Notes: generated by a model not told the origin, from the sequence alone. Positions 36,627-46,778 are shown, counted from the stretch's first letter. The stretch: 64,000 bases of DNA from Cyclobacteriaceae bacterium (GCA_958296015.1 CATQIH010000007.1:181825-245824), one strand, 5' to 3'. Numbers and translations: made by a program.

Positions 36627-39600
36627 TTAGATGCCCAGTTGTATGGTTCCTCCAAGTGTTCTGACATAAGGTGACTGCTGCCACTCATGGGCCGAACCAG
36701 CCCGGTTGCTCCGGATGCTAAAAGGGTTGAGATTGTCCTTCAGGGTTTTGTACAGGAAGCCCAGATCGCGGCCAAAGAATGAGATACCCAACGAGGTCAG
36801 GTGCAGTTTTTCTGCAAAGGCACTGGGGAATCTGTAGCCAATGGTAGCTTCCCGGATGCCCACGTAAGAGTTTTCCTGTATCACAGCATCGTTGATGATG
36901 CCCAGGCCCCAGCTGTTGTTTTTCCAATGCCAGTAAGCACCATGTACAGGATCAACTAACCCCTGATCGTAGGCTTCCTTGTATGTCATTCCTCCCACTT
37001 CGTTTTCAACAATGTTACCACTGGCGTCTTTCATCTGGATGATGGTTCCTTCTTCAAATACGCCTTCCGGTATGAAGCCGTCATCATAGGTATTGCCTGT
37101 CCAGGGGCTGGTCCAATCAAATCCGCCATGTGCCTTATCCCGGTTTGCCAGTGTAGACTCCAGCAGGCCATATGCCGTGCCATATCTTCCCGAATAGGTA
37201 CTGATATCGCCTCCGATCTTAACATCAAACAACACGCTGGCATAAAAACCCTTGTAGGAAAAAGCGGTAGTAATGCCTGCCAGAAAATCGGGATTCATAT
37301 CACCTACGATTTCCTTTTCAAAGCTTCGCAACATATATGCTCCGCGCTGACCATCATTCCAGCTTAGCAGAGGCATACCATTTCTGGGATCAGTAAGGTT
37401 GTTTTCGTTCATAAATTCCTTTGGTTTGGAATCTGACACCAGCACGCCGTATTCCTGCCCTACATACGCCATAGTAGCCACCCGGGTATTACCGTAGGTT
37501 GGGCTACCCTCCAACACATACTCGGTTACCTCCGGAAACAATTCTATGATCTTGTTTCGGTTGCGGGTGAATACCACGTTCAAATCCCAGGTGAAGTCAC
37601 CCAGTTGCAGAGGAGTGGCATTTATTGCCAACTCAATTCCCTGATTCTGGATGTTCCCTGCGTTGATCAGCTGGCTGCCCACTCCGGTCTCAATAGGTAC
37701 GGGTATCCTTAGTATCTGGTTGAAGGTATTCTCTTTGTAGTAGGTAAGGTCTACACCCAGGCGGTTGTTGAAGAAGCGAACGTCTGCGCCAAACTCCATT
37801 GACTGCTTATCTTCCGGCCTCAGGTCTGCATTAGGCACTTCATCTTTGATGAATCCATAGCGTACAATATCACCGTTTGCGCTTTGCAATATCCCCTTGC
37901 TTTCAAACCCCGGGTTGATGCTATAAGGCTCAAAGTCATTTCCAACACGTGCCCAGGAAGCTCTTAGTTTTCCAAAACTCATGAAGGAAGGCAAAGGAAA
38001 CATTTCGGAAAATACCCACGATAAGCTGGCAGATGGATAAAAGTAAGAGTTATTTCCGCTGCCGTTGGCATAGGTGAGTGTAGACGACCAGTCGTTTCTT
38101 GCCGTCACCTGCAAGAATAGCATATCTTTGTATTCCACATCCAGAAAAGAGTAAACGGAATTCAGGTTCTTGCTGCCCATAATGTTGTTGCCAGGGTCGT
38201 AGAAGCCAGCAAAAGCTTTAGGAAGATTTTTGCTGTTTCCAATAGTATACTGCCCGGGCACTACCAGTCCGCCATCAGTTTCAGTTCTGGTAAACGACTC
38301 CGTATTCTTCCAAAGTTCTCCGATTACCGAAAAACGGGTAAAGAGGTCAGGTGTCAGGTTTTTGTTGATATTCAACCAGAGCTGTATATCATTCTGCTCT
38401 TTGCGGGCATGTTCCAGGCGGTAATAACCTCCTGCATTAGCATACCCCTGGCCAAGTTCTTTGCCTTCTGCTTTGGTGTAGTAGTTATTGATATATCCGT
38501 TCACCTTGATGTTGAACCATTCGGTAATGGTAAAGGTAACGTCTCCGGTTAATCGCAGGGATTCTTCCAGGCTGGTTGCTGTGTTTTCAAAAACATTAAA
38601 CCAAACGTCGCTTCCTGGCACACTAGACAGCGGATCATTATAATTGCTGTTGGGTACGCCTCCATGTGATGCCTGGTATTGGTGTTTCCACTTGCTGGTA
38701 TTGTAGTTTCGGGGCCAGCTGCCACTGATAAAATACTGCCCGATGTTGGTGGGTGGATTCTGAGAGTTAGACCGGGCATAGTCTACACCAATCTGAGTTG
38801 CAACAAAATCGTTCAGCCGGTGAGTTACTTTGGTAAACAAGCCTAGCCTCTCGAAGGTGTTCCGTGGAAAGGTGCCATCTTCCTTGGTGTAAGAGGTAGA
38901 AACCAAAAAGGTAGACTTATCGCTTCCACCATTCAGGGTAACGTTGGTGTTGGAATACAGTCCGTTATCATACGTATCCAGAAAGTTATTGGGCTGAGGA
39001 TCGTAGTTGATCCACTCGCCATCCCAGTCGCGCACTTGTGTACCATCCATAGGATGGCCGTAGCTGATAGGCACCCAGCCACCGCCTGTTGTTCCTTCCA
39101 GGTAAGGTTCGCCTGCGCTGTTGGTATGAAAATATCCGGAAGGATTGAACATATCAGGCAGAGAACTGTCATAGCCCGGAGGCGCTCCTTCTCCGTAGAT
39201 GTTTTGAAAAGCGGGACCCTCATACACTCGCTTGGTGTTGAGGGTTTGACTGACATCCACGCCGATACCCTGGCGGGCACTTCCTTTCTTGGTGACAATC
39301 ACCACAGCTCCGTTCAAAGCCCTTGACCCGTACAATGCAGTAGCAGCTGCTCCTTTCAGGATGGTGACCGACTCGAAGTTATCTGCATTGAGGTTTTTGA
39401 GATTGTTTCCCCAGTCGGCTCCGCCATATTCGTTACCACCGGAAAGGTCATTGTCGACAATCACACCATCCACTACAAAGATAGGCTGGTTATTGCCTCC
39501 CAGGGTAGAATTTCCCCGGATGGTAATACGCGAACCACCAAACACACTACCTTCAGTCGGGGCAATATCTACTCCTGCTACTTTTCCCTTTAAGGCAAGT

Positions 39601-40034
39601 ACCGGACTCAACGTAGACGACTTAGCCACTTCCTGTCCTTTAATTTCGGTAACAGCATAGCCAAGAGCTTTTTTTTCGCGCTCCACGCCCAGGGCGGTAA
39701 CGACCACTTCCTGTAGTGAGGCAATATCTTCTGCCAGAGAAACATCAATGTTACTTCTGCCATTAACGGGCACTTCTTCTGACGTATAGCCTACAAAAGA
39801 TAAGATAATCACGGGGTCATCACCAGTGACGTTGATTTTGTAGTTACCGTTCACATCGGTGACAGTACCTGCGGAAGTGCCTTTCAACAGGACATTTACG
39901 CCTGGCAAGGTTTCATTCTCAGAAAGAGAAGTCACTGTTCCGCTCACAATCTGCTGTGCCCAAACTGTATTGCAAAAAAAGCAAAGCAGGCACATTAAGA
40001 GCGACCTTTTGTAAAGAGAATAAATGTTTATCAT
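36627..40034 (-). CDS. SusC/RagA-family TonB-dependent outer-membrane transporter
   Basis: 1,135 residues. Signal peptide, carboxypeptidase-regulatory-like domain (VSGTVTSLSENETLPGVNVLLKGTSAGTVTDVNGNYKI, about 30-110), plug domain (VVVTALGVEREKKALGYAV...GGNEYGGADW), and a large beta-barrel ending QSPYVRTLGGTIQLGI. The motif SLQEVVVTALG is the TonB-box-like start of the plug. First gene of a two-gene operon with susD 20 bases downstream; energised by TonB-ExbBD encoded elsewhere. Confidence 0.95.
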   Translation of the reverse strand: MINIYSLYKRSLLMCLLCFFCNTVWAQQIVSGTVTSLSENETLPGVNVLLKGTSAGTVTDVNGNYKINVTGDDPVIILSFVGYTSEEVPVNGRSNIDVSLAEDIASLQEVVVTALGVEREKKALGYAVTEIKGQEVAKSSTLSPVLALKGKVAGVDIAPTEGSVFGGSRITIRGNSTLGGNNQPIFVVDGVIVDNDLSGGNEYGGADWGNNLKNLNADNFESVTILKGAAATALYGSRALNGAVVIVTKKGSARQGIGVDVSQTLNTKRVYEGPAFQNIYGEGAPPGYDSSLPDMFNPSGYFHTNSAGEPYLEGTTGGGWVPISYGHPMDGTQVRDWDGEWINYDPQPNNFLDTYDNGLYSNTNVTLNGGSDKSTFLVSTSYTKEDGTFPRNTFERLGLFTKVTHRLNDFVATQIGVDYARSNSQNPPTNIGQYFISGSWPRNYNTSKWKHQYQASHGGVPNSNYNDPLSSVPGSDVWFNVFENTATSLEESLRLTGDVTFTITEWFNIKVNGYINNYYTKAEGKELGQGYANAGGYYRLEHARKEQNDIQLWLNINKNLTPDLFTRFSVIGELWKNTESFTRTETDGGLVVPGQYTIGNSKNLPKAFAGFYDPGNNIMGSKNLNSVYSFLDVEYKDMLFLQVTARNDWSSTLTYANGSGNNSYFYPSASLSWVFSEMFPLPSFMSFGKLRASWARVGNDFEPYSINPGFESKGILQSANGDIVRYGFIKDEVPNADLRPEDKQSMEFGADVRFFNNRLGVDLTYYKENTFNQILRIPVPIETGVGSQLINAGNIQNQGIELAINATPLQLGDFTWDLNVVFTRNRNKIIELFPEVTEYVLEGSPTYGNTRVATMAYVGQEYGVLVSDSKPKEFMNENNLTDPRNGMPLLSWNDGQRGAYMLRSFEKEIVGDMNPDFLAGITTAFSYKGFYASVLFDVKIGGDISTYSGRYGTAYGLLESTLANRDKAHGGFDWTSPWTGNTYDDGFIPEGVFEEGTIIQMKDASGNIVENEVGGMTYKEAYDQGLVDPVHGAYWHWKNNSWGLGIINDAVIQENSYVGIREATIGYRFPSAFAEKLHLTSLGISFFGRDLGFLYKTLKDNLNPFSIRSNRAGSAHEWQQSPYVRTLGGTIQLGI

Positions 40035-40165
40035 GCTTTAATGGTTTTGGGTAAAAAATTAAATCATATTGAAAAAAGGTTTGTATAGACAAGGAAGTAC
40101 ATTTTCATATTTTTGTTAATTAATATGAATATACCATGTTGTCATTATTATGTGATAATTTTATA

Positions 40166-40198
40166 CAAAGCTATGTAAACATTTGTTAGAAACAACAA
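40166..40198 (-). promoter_or_regulatory. Bacteroidota-type promoter for susCD
   Basis: On the minus strand a TTG (complement of 40193-40195) is followed after 19 bases by TAGCTTTG (complement of 40166-40173), an excellent match to TTTG-N19-TAnnTTTG, about 130 bases before the susC start. Confidence 0.55.
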
Positions 40199-40231
40199 AG
40201 TTAAAATGGAATATAATATCAATATAAAAAA

Positions 40232-40654
40232 ATGGAAAAGTGGATGATTCAATCGCTGCTGGCTATGCTGTTTGCCGGTATCACCTCAGTGCTGGCAAAA
40301 TATGGGCTGGCCAATGTCCCGGCTGATCTGGGTTTGCTGATCAGAACGGCGGCTATCTTCGTACTGGTAGTGGCGGCCAGCCTCTGGAACCACTCGTACG
40401 CGCAGTATACTGCCCTTACCCTGAAAGAGACAGGCTGGCTGGTGGCTTCGGGTATCACGGCTTTTCTGAGTTGGCTGTACTATTTCAGGGCCATCAAAGA
40501 TGGGCTGGTCACCTATGTGGTAGCCATCGATAAGGCCAGCATCGTGGTTACGCTTGTGCTGTCTTTTATCCTGCTGAACGAACCGATGAAACCGCGTGTC
40601 ATCCTGGGAGCCGCCCTGATTGTGGCAGGATTGTTTATACTGATCAAAAAATAG
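40232..40654 (+). CDS. EamA-type half-size transporter
   Basis: 140 residues, about five membrane helices, one EamA repeat (LLAMLFAGITSVLAKYGL ... FRAIKDGLVTYVVAIDKASIVVTLVLSFILLNEPM). Half-size members work as dimers and move metabolites out of the cell; substrate unknown. Divergent from susC. Confidence 0.88.
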   Translation: MEKWMIQSLLAMLFAGITSVLAKYGLANVPADLGLLIRTAAIFVLVVAASLWNHSYAQYTALTLKETGWLVASGITAFLSWLYYFRAIKDGLVTYVVAIDKASIVVTLVLSFILLNEPMKPRVILGAALIVAGLFILIKK

Positions 40655-40759
40655 TAACTACAGCTTTTTCCCCCGCTTAAGGCTATCATTTGTAGGGAGT
40701 TGTAAGGCTTTCTACAAAGTTGTCTGCATCTTTGTGCCTTCATATATTTTATACCTAAT

Positions 40760-40954
40760 ATGGAAGGAACTAAACGTAGCAACATCAAACCCGGCCTGCA
40801 CGTACAGATCGTGCTCAAGCAAGACCAACGTTCGGGCAAGCTGACAGAAGGTGTGGTGAAAGACATTCTGACCAATGCTCCCACACATCCGCACGGTATC
40901 AAAGTGCGGCTAGAAGACGGACAGGTAGGGCGCGTCCAGGAAATCATTTCTTAG
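40760..40954 (+). CDS. YwbE family protein
   Basis: 64 residues. GTKRSNIKPGLHVQIVLKQDQRSGKLTEGVVKDILT is the YwbE (DUF2196) signature. Small RNA-binding-like beta protein of unknown role. Seven bases upstream of the RluA gene, so probably co-transcribed. Confidence 0.9.
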   Translation: MEGTKRSNIKPGLHVQIVLKQDQRSGKLTEGVVKDILTNAPTHPHGIKVRLEDGQVGRVQEIIS

Positions 40955-40961
40955 AAAGCAT

Positions 40962-41858
40962 ATGAAAGTATACCCGGTAAAAGGAGAAAAAAAGGCGGAC
41001 GCAGGTTTTGAGGTAACAGAATCCACAGAACTAATGCAATTTCTGCTGGATCAGCTTGCTCACAAAAGCCGCAACAATATCAAAACGTTGCTGAAGAATA
41101 AGCAGATCATGGTAGATGACCGCCCTGTGACTCAATATAACCATCCTTTGCAACCGGGGCAGCAGGTGGCTGTGCGCTGGGAACGGGTGCCCGAAGAAAA
41201 GCAGTACCGTGGCATTACGATTGTTTATGAGGACAAAGACCTGATTGTGATAGACAAACATGCAGGGCTGCTTTCTATGGCTACCCACGACGAAAAGCAA
41301 AAAACGGCCTACAGTATGCTTAGCAGCCATGTGAAAAAAGCCCGTGCTTCCAACAAAATCTTCATCGTCCACCGCATCGACCGTGAGACTTCTGGCCTTA
41401 TGATGTTTGCCAAGAGCGAGAAAGTACAACAACTGCTACAGGAATCGTGGCATACGATCATCAGAGAACGTACCTATACGGCTTTGGTAGAAGGTGAAGT
41501 AGCCAAACCGGAAGATACTATTACTTCTTACCTGAAAGAAAGCAGTGCCCTGATGGTATATTCCAGCCAAAACCCAGCACATGGAGACAAAGCCGTGACG
41601 CATTACCAGACCATCAAAAAGAACAAAAACTACTCCTTGCTGACAGTCAACCTGGAAACCGGAAAAAAGAACCAGATACGGGTACATCTCAGAGACATAG
41701 GCCATACCATTGTAGGCGACAAAAAATATGGCTCCAAGATTCACCCTATTGGCCGGTTGGGCCTTCATGCGTCGGTACTTGCTTTTACGCATCCTGTCAG
41801 TGGCAAAGAGTTTCGTTTTGAAAGCCAGGTACCAAGGAAGTTTCTGCGGTTGTTCTAA
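40962..41858 (+). CDS. RluA family RNA pseudouridine synthase
   Basis: 298 residues: an N-terminal S4 RNA-binding domain (about 25-85, FLLDQLAHKSRNNIKTLLKNKQI) and the pseudouridine synthase domain with the catalytic HRIDRETSGLMMFA (Asp in HRID) and NQIRVHLRDIGHTIVGDKKYG. Modifies uridines in rRNA or tRNA. Its stop codon overlaps the end of the convergent PLP enzyme gene by four bases. Confidence 0.92.
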   Translation: MKVYPVKGEKKADAGFEVTESTELMQFLLDQLAHKSRNNIKTLLKNKQIMVDDRPVTQYNHPLQPGQQVAVRWERVPEEKQYRGITIVYEDKDLIVIDKHAGLLSMATHDEKQKTAYSMLSSHVKKARASNKIFIVHRIDRETSGLMMFAKSEKVQQLLQESWHTIIRERTYTALVEGEVAKPEDTITSYLKESSALMVYSSQNPAHGDKAVTHYQTIKKNKNYSLLTVNLETGKKNQIRVHLRDIGHTIVGDKKYGSKIHPIGRLGLHASVLAFTHPVSGKEFRFESQVPRKFLRLF

Positions 41859-43048
41859 GCCTGAATCTTCTCCAAAGCAACCTCCAGGTCATTGGTCAGA
41901 TCATCGGCATTTTCCAGACCTACAGAAATGCGCATATCGCCCAGTGAGATGCCCATGGCTGTAAACTGCTCCAGACTCAGCTCTTTTAGGTAACTGATGG
42001 CTGGTGCGTAGATCAGGCTTTCGTGGCCTCCCCAGCTCACCCCTATCTTAAACAGTTGCAGGCTGTTGAAAAACGTCTTGATCTTTTCCAGGTCTTCCGT
42101 AGCCAACTGGAAGCTCATCAGTCCGGTATAGCCGCTCATCTGCTTTTGCCCCAGCGCATACTGTGGGAAGCTTTCCAGCCCGGGATATCGCACTAATTTA
42201 ATCTTTGAATGTGCTTCCAGAAAACGGGCGATCTTCATAGCACTCTCCTGATGCTGCCGCAACCGAATCGGCAAGGTACGCAAACTCCGCAGGATCAGCC
42301 AGGCTTCAAAAGGAGCTGTCTTTGCGCCTATCCACGCATATTCGCGGGTAGCGATGGCATCTATGTCTTTGGCGTTGCCCATCACCACACCAGCGATGAT
42401 GTCACTGTGTCCGCCGATGTATTTGGAGCAGGAGTGCACCTCCATGTCAATACCCAGGGCAAGTGCCGACTGAAAAATGGGCGTTGCCCAGGTATTATCA
42501 ATGATTGTACGGATGTTGCGAGAACGGGCCAGTGCCCCCACCGCTTCCAGGTCCTGCAAGCCAAATACCGCAGAAGAAGGGCTTTCCAGGTAGATCAGCC
42601 GCGTATTATCGCAGATAGCTGCCTCAAAATCTTCCAGCTTGTCTCCGGGCACGTAGGTGACGGTGATGCCCATTTTCTGCGTCAGGTAATTGCCCAGCAG
42701 GTTGTTGGCCGGGCCATAGATATTTTTGATGGCGATCACATGATCTCCGGCATTGATGCAGTGTAGCACTGCCGCAGAGATCGCACCCATTCCGGAAGGA
42801 AAGAGCTGTGCCTTTTCGGCACCTGCCAGCAATGCCAGCTTTTGCTCTGCAACCTGCACCGTTGGGTTTTTTCCACGTGAGTAGATAAAGCGATTTGTCC
42901 GGTCCTCGTAAGCCGCATCAATGGCTTCCCAGCTTTCAAACGTGAAAAGAGAGTTCTGAAAGATAGGGGGTACAACCGCACCTTCATAAGCATTCCGATC
43001 TTCGCCAAAATGCATCAAAAGTGTTTCTAAAGATAGTTTTTTGTTCAT
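41855..43048 (-). CDS. Cys/Met metabolism PLP-dependent enzyme (cystathionine beta-lyase/gamma-synthase type)
   Basis: 397 residues with the fold-type I trans-sulfuration pattern: YSRGKNPTVQVAEQKLALLAGAE, IYGPANNLL, ESPSSAVFGLQDL, IIDNTWATP and the PLP lysine 209 in HSCSKYIGGHSD. Family members make or break cystathionine or homocysteine, or release methanethiol. Which reaction occurs cannot be read from sequence. Single gene, convergent with rluA. Confidence 0.9.
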   Translation of the reverse strand: MNKKLSLETLLMHFGEDRNAYEGAVVPPIFQNSLFTFESWEAIDAAYEDRTNRFIYSRGKNPTVQVAEQKLALLAGAEKAQLFPSGMGAISAAVLHCINAGDHVIAIKNIYGPANNLLGNYLTQKMGITVTYVPGDKLEDFEAAICDNTRLIYLESPSSAVFGLQDLEAVGALARSRNIRTIIDNTWATPIFQSALALGIDMEVHSCSKYIGGHSDIIAGVVMGNAKDIDAIATREYAWIGAKTAPFEAWLILRSLRTLPIRLRQHQESAMKIARFLEAHSKIKLVRYPGLESFPQYALGQKQMSGYTGLMSFQLATEDLEKIKTFFNSLQLFKIGVSWGGHESLIYAPAISYLKELSLEQFTAMGISLGDMRISVGLENADDLTNDLEVALEKIQA

Positions 43049-43061
43049 GTTTTCATATTTT

Positions 43062-43137
43062 TGAGCCGCTATGCATAGCGGCTTTACGTTGCTGAGCCAC
43101 CGTATATAGTGACTTTACGTTACTGAGCCGCCAGTAT
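43062..43137. repeat. 31-base tandem repeat with palindromic centre
   Basis: Units starting TGAGCCGC at 43062, 43093 and 43124 (last partial), each ending CTTTACGTTGC or similar; the first contains AGCCGCTATGCATAGCGGCT, a perfect 20-base palindrome. In the gap between metB/C-like and nhaC genes. Confidence 0.7.
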
Positions 43138-43164
43138 ACAATTCCCCGCCGGGACAGCTTTACA

Positions 43165-44664
43165 CTAGCTGGATTGTTGATTGTCAAAGATTTCGGCTTC
43201 CTTTTTACCGTCTTCCGTCTTCGGTCTTCCTTCTTCCGTTTCCCTATAAAAACATCCGATGCCTGTTATGGCCAGCACAGGTGCTACGATCAGGTTGGTG
43301 AGCGACAGTAGTTGCCAGTGCCAGTACGTGCTGAATGGTACTCCCAGCGTGGCTACCATAAAGATTGTGGTGGCTGTCCAGGGCACCAGGCTTTCTATCA
43401 TTGTGCCATAATCTTCGATAGAACGCGACAGTACTTGGCGTGGAATACCAAACTTATCGTAACGGACCTTGAAGGCATCGCCGATGATAAAACTGGTGGC
43501 ATTCTGGTTGGAAGTGATGGCATTGGTAAAACTGGTAGCAAACAGGGAAGAAAGGATCACCGCCGGACGTGTTCTGGCAAAAGCAAATACCTTGTCTACC
43601 ATCGTGGGCATCACCTCCAGCATGTCCATAGCACCGATGAAGATCAGCACCATGATAGAAAAGATGATTGGCTCGTTCAGCGCATACAGCCCGCCACGGT
43701 TGAATAGTGCCGGGACATTTTCAGGAACTGTGAGCCAGTCTGCCATCTGCACATCAAAGCCGGTATAGGCAGCCTGTAGGATATCGCCTCCGGAATACGG
43801 CTGAAAAATAGCGGCAAGCAGGCAAGCCACCAGTGCAGAAGACAGCAATGTTGGCAGCGTAGCCATTCTTCTGATCGAGCCATACAACACCATCGCAGGA
43901 GGAATCAGCAACAGCACATTGAGATGAAACATCTGAGTGATGGCCGCTAAGGTAGCCGTAATTTGCGGATCATTGACATTTGTTTTGGCAGGCGGATACA
44001 TAAATCCCAGCACAAAATACATGGTTCCTGCAATACAGGCAGAAGGCAGCGTAGTATATAGCATAGACCGAATGTGCACATATAGAGGAATTTCCGTAGC
44101 CAAGGCCGCCATGTTGGTCGTATCTGACAGTGGAGAGAGCTTATCGCCAAAGTAAGCTCCGCCGATGATGGCTCCGGCAGTAATGCCCAGGTGGGCATCT
44201 ACGGCACTGGCAACTCCCATCACCACTGCACCAATGGTGCCTACCGAACCCCAGGAAGTGCCGGTAACCATAGAGAAGATAATAGGCGTAAAGAAAGCCA
44301 GAAAGTAGATATAGGCAGGATTAATAAGCCTGATGCCATAATAGATGAGCATCGGAATAGTGCCGCTGATGATCCAGGTACCAATGATGATGCCGATGGC
44401 AAACAAAATGAGTATCACCGGAAAGCCTTTGGCCAGTTTGCTGATAAAAGCCTGCTGTATCTCCTCCCACGGGTAGCCCAGCAGCAGTAATTCGGCAATG
44501 GTAAATGTAGCTGCCAGCAAAAACACGATCTCCAGTGGAAAAGGCGGTAGTCCGTACACCTGCGGACGAATCACCAGCCCATAGGCGATGATCAACGCCA
44601 GAAAAAGCAGCGGAAGTAGTTTGAAAACAAAAGATACAGATTTTCTTTGTGGTGGTTCTGGCAT
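43165..44664 (-). CDS. nhaC: Na+/H+ antiporter NhaC family
   Basis: 499 residues, about 11-12 membrane segments; MVTGTSWGSVGTIGAVVMG, GGAYFGDKLSPLSDTTNMAA and ITSNQNATSFIIGDAFK are the NhaC/ion transporter family motifs. Exports Na+ (or exchanges malate/lactate) at the inner membrane. The last 30 residues (FYRETEEGRPKTEDGKKEA...) are charged and read through a low-complexity GACCGAAGACGGAAG-type intergenic repeat, so the natural C-terminus may have been extended by repeat insertion. Confidence 0.9.
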   Translation of the reverse strand: MPEPPQRKSVSFVFKLLPLLFLALIIAYGLVIRPQVYGLPPFPLEIVFLLAATFTIAELLLLGYPWEEIQQAFISKLAKGFPVILILFAIGIIIGTWIISGTIPMLIYYGIRLINPAYIYFLAFFTPIIFSMVTGTSWGSVGTIGAVVMGVASAVDAHLGITAGAIIGGAYFGDKLSPLSDTTNMAALATEIPLYVHIRSMLYTTLPSACIAGTMYFVLGFMYPPAKTNVNDPQITATLAAITQMFHLNVLLLIPPAMVLYGSIRRMATLPTLLSSALVACLLAAIFQPYSGGDILQAAYTGFDVQMADWLTVPENVPALFNRGGLYALNEPIIFSIMVLIFIGAMDMLEVMPTMVDKVFAFARTRPAVILSSLFATSFTNAITSNQNATSFIIGDAFKVRYDKFGIPRQVLSRSIEDYGTMIESLVPWTATTIFMVATLGVPFSTYWHWQLLSLTNLIVAPVLAITGIGCFYRETEEGRPKTEDGKKEAEIFDNQQSS

Positions 44665-44782
44665 GGCAAATCAGTGAGTACATTCTGACTATCGCTGCCA
44701 ATATACGCACTATTGTTATTATTTTTTCCTTTTGTATTTTATTATACCCTGCTATTCTCTATTAAAAACGAACCAATTTAAC

Positions 44783-44790
44783 TACTTTTG
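44783..44790 (+). promoter_or_regulatory. Candidate -7 element for typA
   Basis: TACTTTTG fits TAnnTTTG, 24 bases before the typA ATG. No canonical -33 at the right distance. Confidence 0.4.
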
Positions 44791-44814
44791 CACTTTATTT
44801 CCAAAAGCAACTTT

Positions 44815-46626
44815 ATGCAAAGCCTTAGAAATGTCGCGATCATCGCACACGTTGACCACGGTAAAACTACACTGGTCGACAAAATCATCCATGCTTCCAA
44901 ACTTTTTCGTGACAACCAGGAATTTGGTGAACTCATCCTGGACAGTAACGACCTGGAAAGAGAGCGGGGTATTACCATCGTCTCAAAGAACGTATCGGTA
45001 CGTTACAAAGACGTTAAAATCAATATCATAGATACGCCTGGTCACGCCGACTTCGGAGGTGAGGTAGAGCGTGTTCTTAAAATGGCCGATGGGGTGTTGC
45101 TACTGGTAGATGCCTTCGAAGGCCCCATGCCGCAAACACGCTTCGTACTGGGCAAAGCCCTATCGCTGGGCCTGAAGCCTATCGTGGTGATCAACAAAGT
45201 AGACAAAGAAAATTGCCGTCCCGACGAAGTGCATGAGCAGGTGTTCGATTTGATGTTCAACCTGGATGCCACTGAGGAGCAGCTGGATTTTGTTACGATC
45301 TACGGATCTTCCAAACAAGGTTGGATGTCGACCGACTGGAAAAAGCCTACCACAGACATTGTGCCCCTACTGGATGCGATCGTAGCATACATTCCTGAAG
45401 CACCCGTACGCGAGGGTGTGCCGCAAATGCAGATAACTTCACTGGACTTTTCTTCCTTTGTGGGCCGTATTGCTATTGGGCGTGTTTATCAGGGCACCTT
45501 GAAGGAAGGTGCTGCCATGGCACTTTGCAAAAAAGATGGTAGTATCAGAAGAACCCGCATTAAAGAATTACAAACTTTTGAGGGACTAGGCAGACTGAAA
45601 GTATCAGAAGTGCCCTGCGGAGACATATGCGCCGTGATAGGTCTGGAAGATTTTGAGATTGGCGATACCCTCACCGATGCCGAAAATCCGCAACCACTGC
45701 CCCGTATCAATATAGATGAGCCTACCATGAACATGCTATTTGCCATCAACAACTCTCCGTTCTTCGGCAAAGAAGGTAAGTTCGTAACCTCACGCCACCT
45801 GCGTGAAAGGCTTTTCAAAGAAATGGAGAAAAACCTGGCTTTGCGCGTAGAAGAAACTGACTCGGAAGATAAATTTTTGGTCTATGGCCGTGGTATTCTT
45901 CACCTGGCCGTATTGATAGAGACGATGCGCCGCGAGGGATATGAGCTACAGGTAGGACAACCTCAGGTGATTTTCAAAGAAATTGACGACGTGCGCCATG
46001 AACCGATTGAGATCATGGTGGTAGATGTGCCGGGAGATGTTGCCGGTAAAGTAATTGAGCTGGCTACTCAGCGCAAAGGCGAACTGGCCATCATGGAACC
46101 CAAAGGCGATATGCAACATCTGGAGTTTAACATTCCCTCACGTGGCCTGATCGGCTTGAGAAACAATATGCTGACTGCCACCGCTGGTGAGGCAGTGATG
46201 ACGCACCGCTTTAAAGCTTATGAGCCTTACAAAGGAACCATTCCCGGAAGAAACAGCGGTTCGCTGATCTCTATGGACACTGGCGCAGGTACGCCTTATT
46301 CTATTGATAAACTCCAGGACAGAGGCGTATTTTTCGTAGATCCGGGAGAAGAAGTGTATGGCGGACAAGTAATTGGAGAGCATACCCGTGGTATGGACCT
46401 GGTAGTGAATATTCTGAAAGGAAAAAAACTGACCAACATGCGTGCCTCCGGCTCAGACGATAACGCCAAGATTACCCCTAAAAAGGATTTCTCGCTGGAA
46501 GAAGCCCTGGAGTATATTCAAAAAGATGAATACGTAGAGGTAACGCCCAAATCTATCCGTATGCGTAAGATTTATCTGGACGAAACCGAGCGCAAACGCA
46601 TGTCCGCTAAAATGGAAGCGCAATAA
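44815..46626 (+). CDS. typA: Translational GTPase TypA/BipA
   Basis: 603 residues. GTPase motifs AHVDHGKTTLVDKI (P-loop), RGITIVSKNV (switch I), DTPGHADFGGEVER, NKVDKENCRPDE; then EF-G-like domains II, III, V and the BipA-specific C-terminal domain (LSLEEALEYIQKDEYVEVTPKSIRMRKIYLDE). Ribosome-binding GTPase needed for 50S assembly and stress or low-temperature growth. Start chosen at MQSLRNVAIIAHVDHG, the family-conserved N-terminus, instead of the ATG nine codons upstream. Confidence 0.97.
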   Translation: MQSLRNVAIIAHVDHGKTTLVDKIIHASKLFRDNQEFGELILDSNDLERERGITIVSKNVSVRYKDVKINIIDTPGHADFGGEVERVLKMADGVLLLVDAFEGPMPQTRFVLGKALSLGLKPIVVINKVDKENCRPDEVHEQVFDLMFNLDATEEQLDFVTIYGSSKQGWMSTDWKKPTTDIVPLLDAIVAYIPEAPVREGVPQMQITSLDFSSFVGRIAIGRVYQGTLKEGAAMALCKKDGSIRRTRIKELQTFEGLGRLKVSEVPCGDICAVIGLEDFEIGDTLTDAENPQPLPRINIDEPTMNMLFAINNSPFFGKEGKFVTSRHLRERLFKEMEKNLALRVEETDSEDKFLVYGRGILHLAVLIETMRREGYELQVGQPQVIFKEIDDVRHEPIEIMVVDVPGDVAGKVIELATQRKGELAIMEPKGDMQHLEFNIPSRGLIGLRNNMLTATAGEAVMTHRFKAYEPYKGTIPGRNSGSLISMDTGAGTPYSIDKLQDRGVFFVDPGEEVYGGQVIGEHTRGMDLVVNILKGKKLTNMRASGSDDNAKITPKKDFSLEEALEYIQKDEYVEVTPKSIRMRKIYLDETERKRMSAKMEAQ

Positions 46627-46654
46627 ATCGCAGTTTTTGTCAGTACTATAAAGA

Positions 46655-46686
46655 AAAGCATTGCCCTACCAGGTGATGCTTTTTTA
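46655..46686 (+). terminator. Probable terminator after typA
   Basis: AAGCAT and ATGCTT flank a short loop and are followed by a T run, 30 bases after the stop. Confidence 0.6.
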
Positions 46687-46750
46687 TTTAATAAAGCTAT
46701 ACAAAGAGATGGCACTTTCCAGTTACAACACATTAATTCTAAATAAATCT

Positions 46751-46758
46751 TACCTTTG
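46751..46758 (+). promoter_or_regulatory. Candidate -7 element for the ebo operon
   Basis: TACCTTTG fits TAnnTTTG, 20 bases before the eboA ATG; the -33 element is weak. Confidence 0.4.
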
Positions 46759-46778
46759 AGGTTCCTATAATCTACGAT

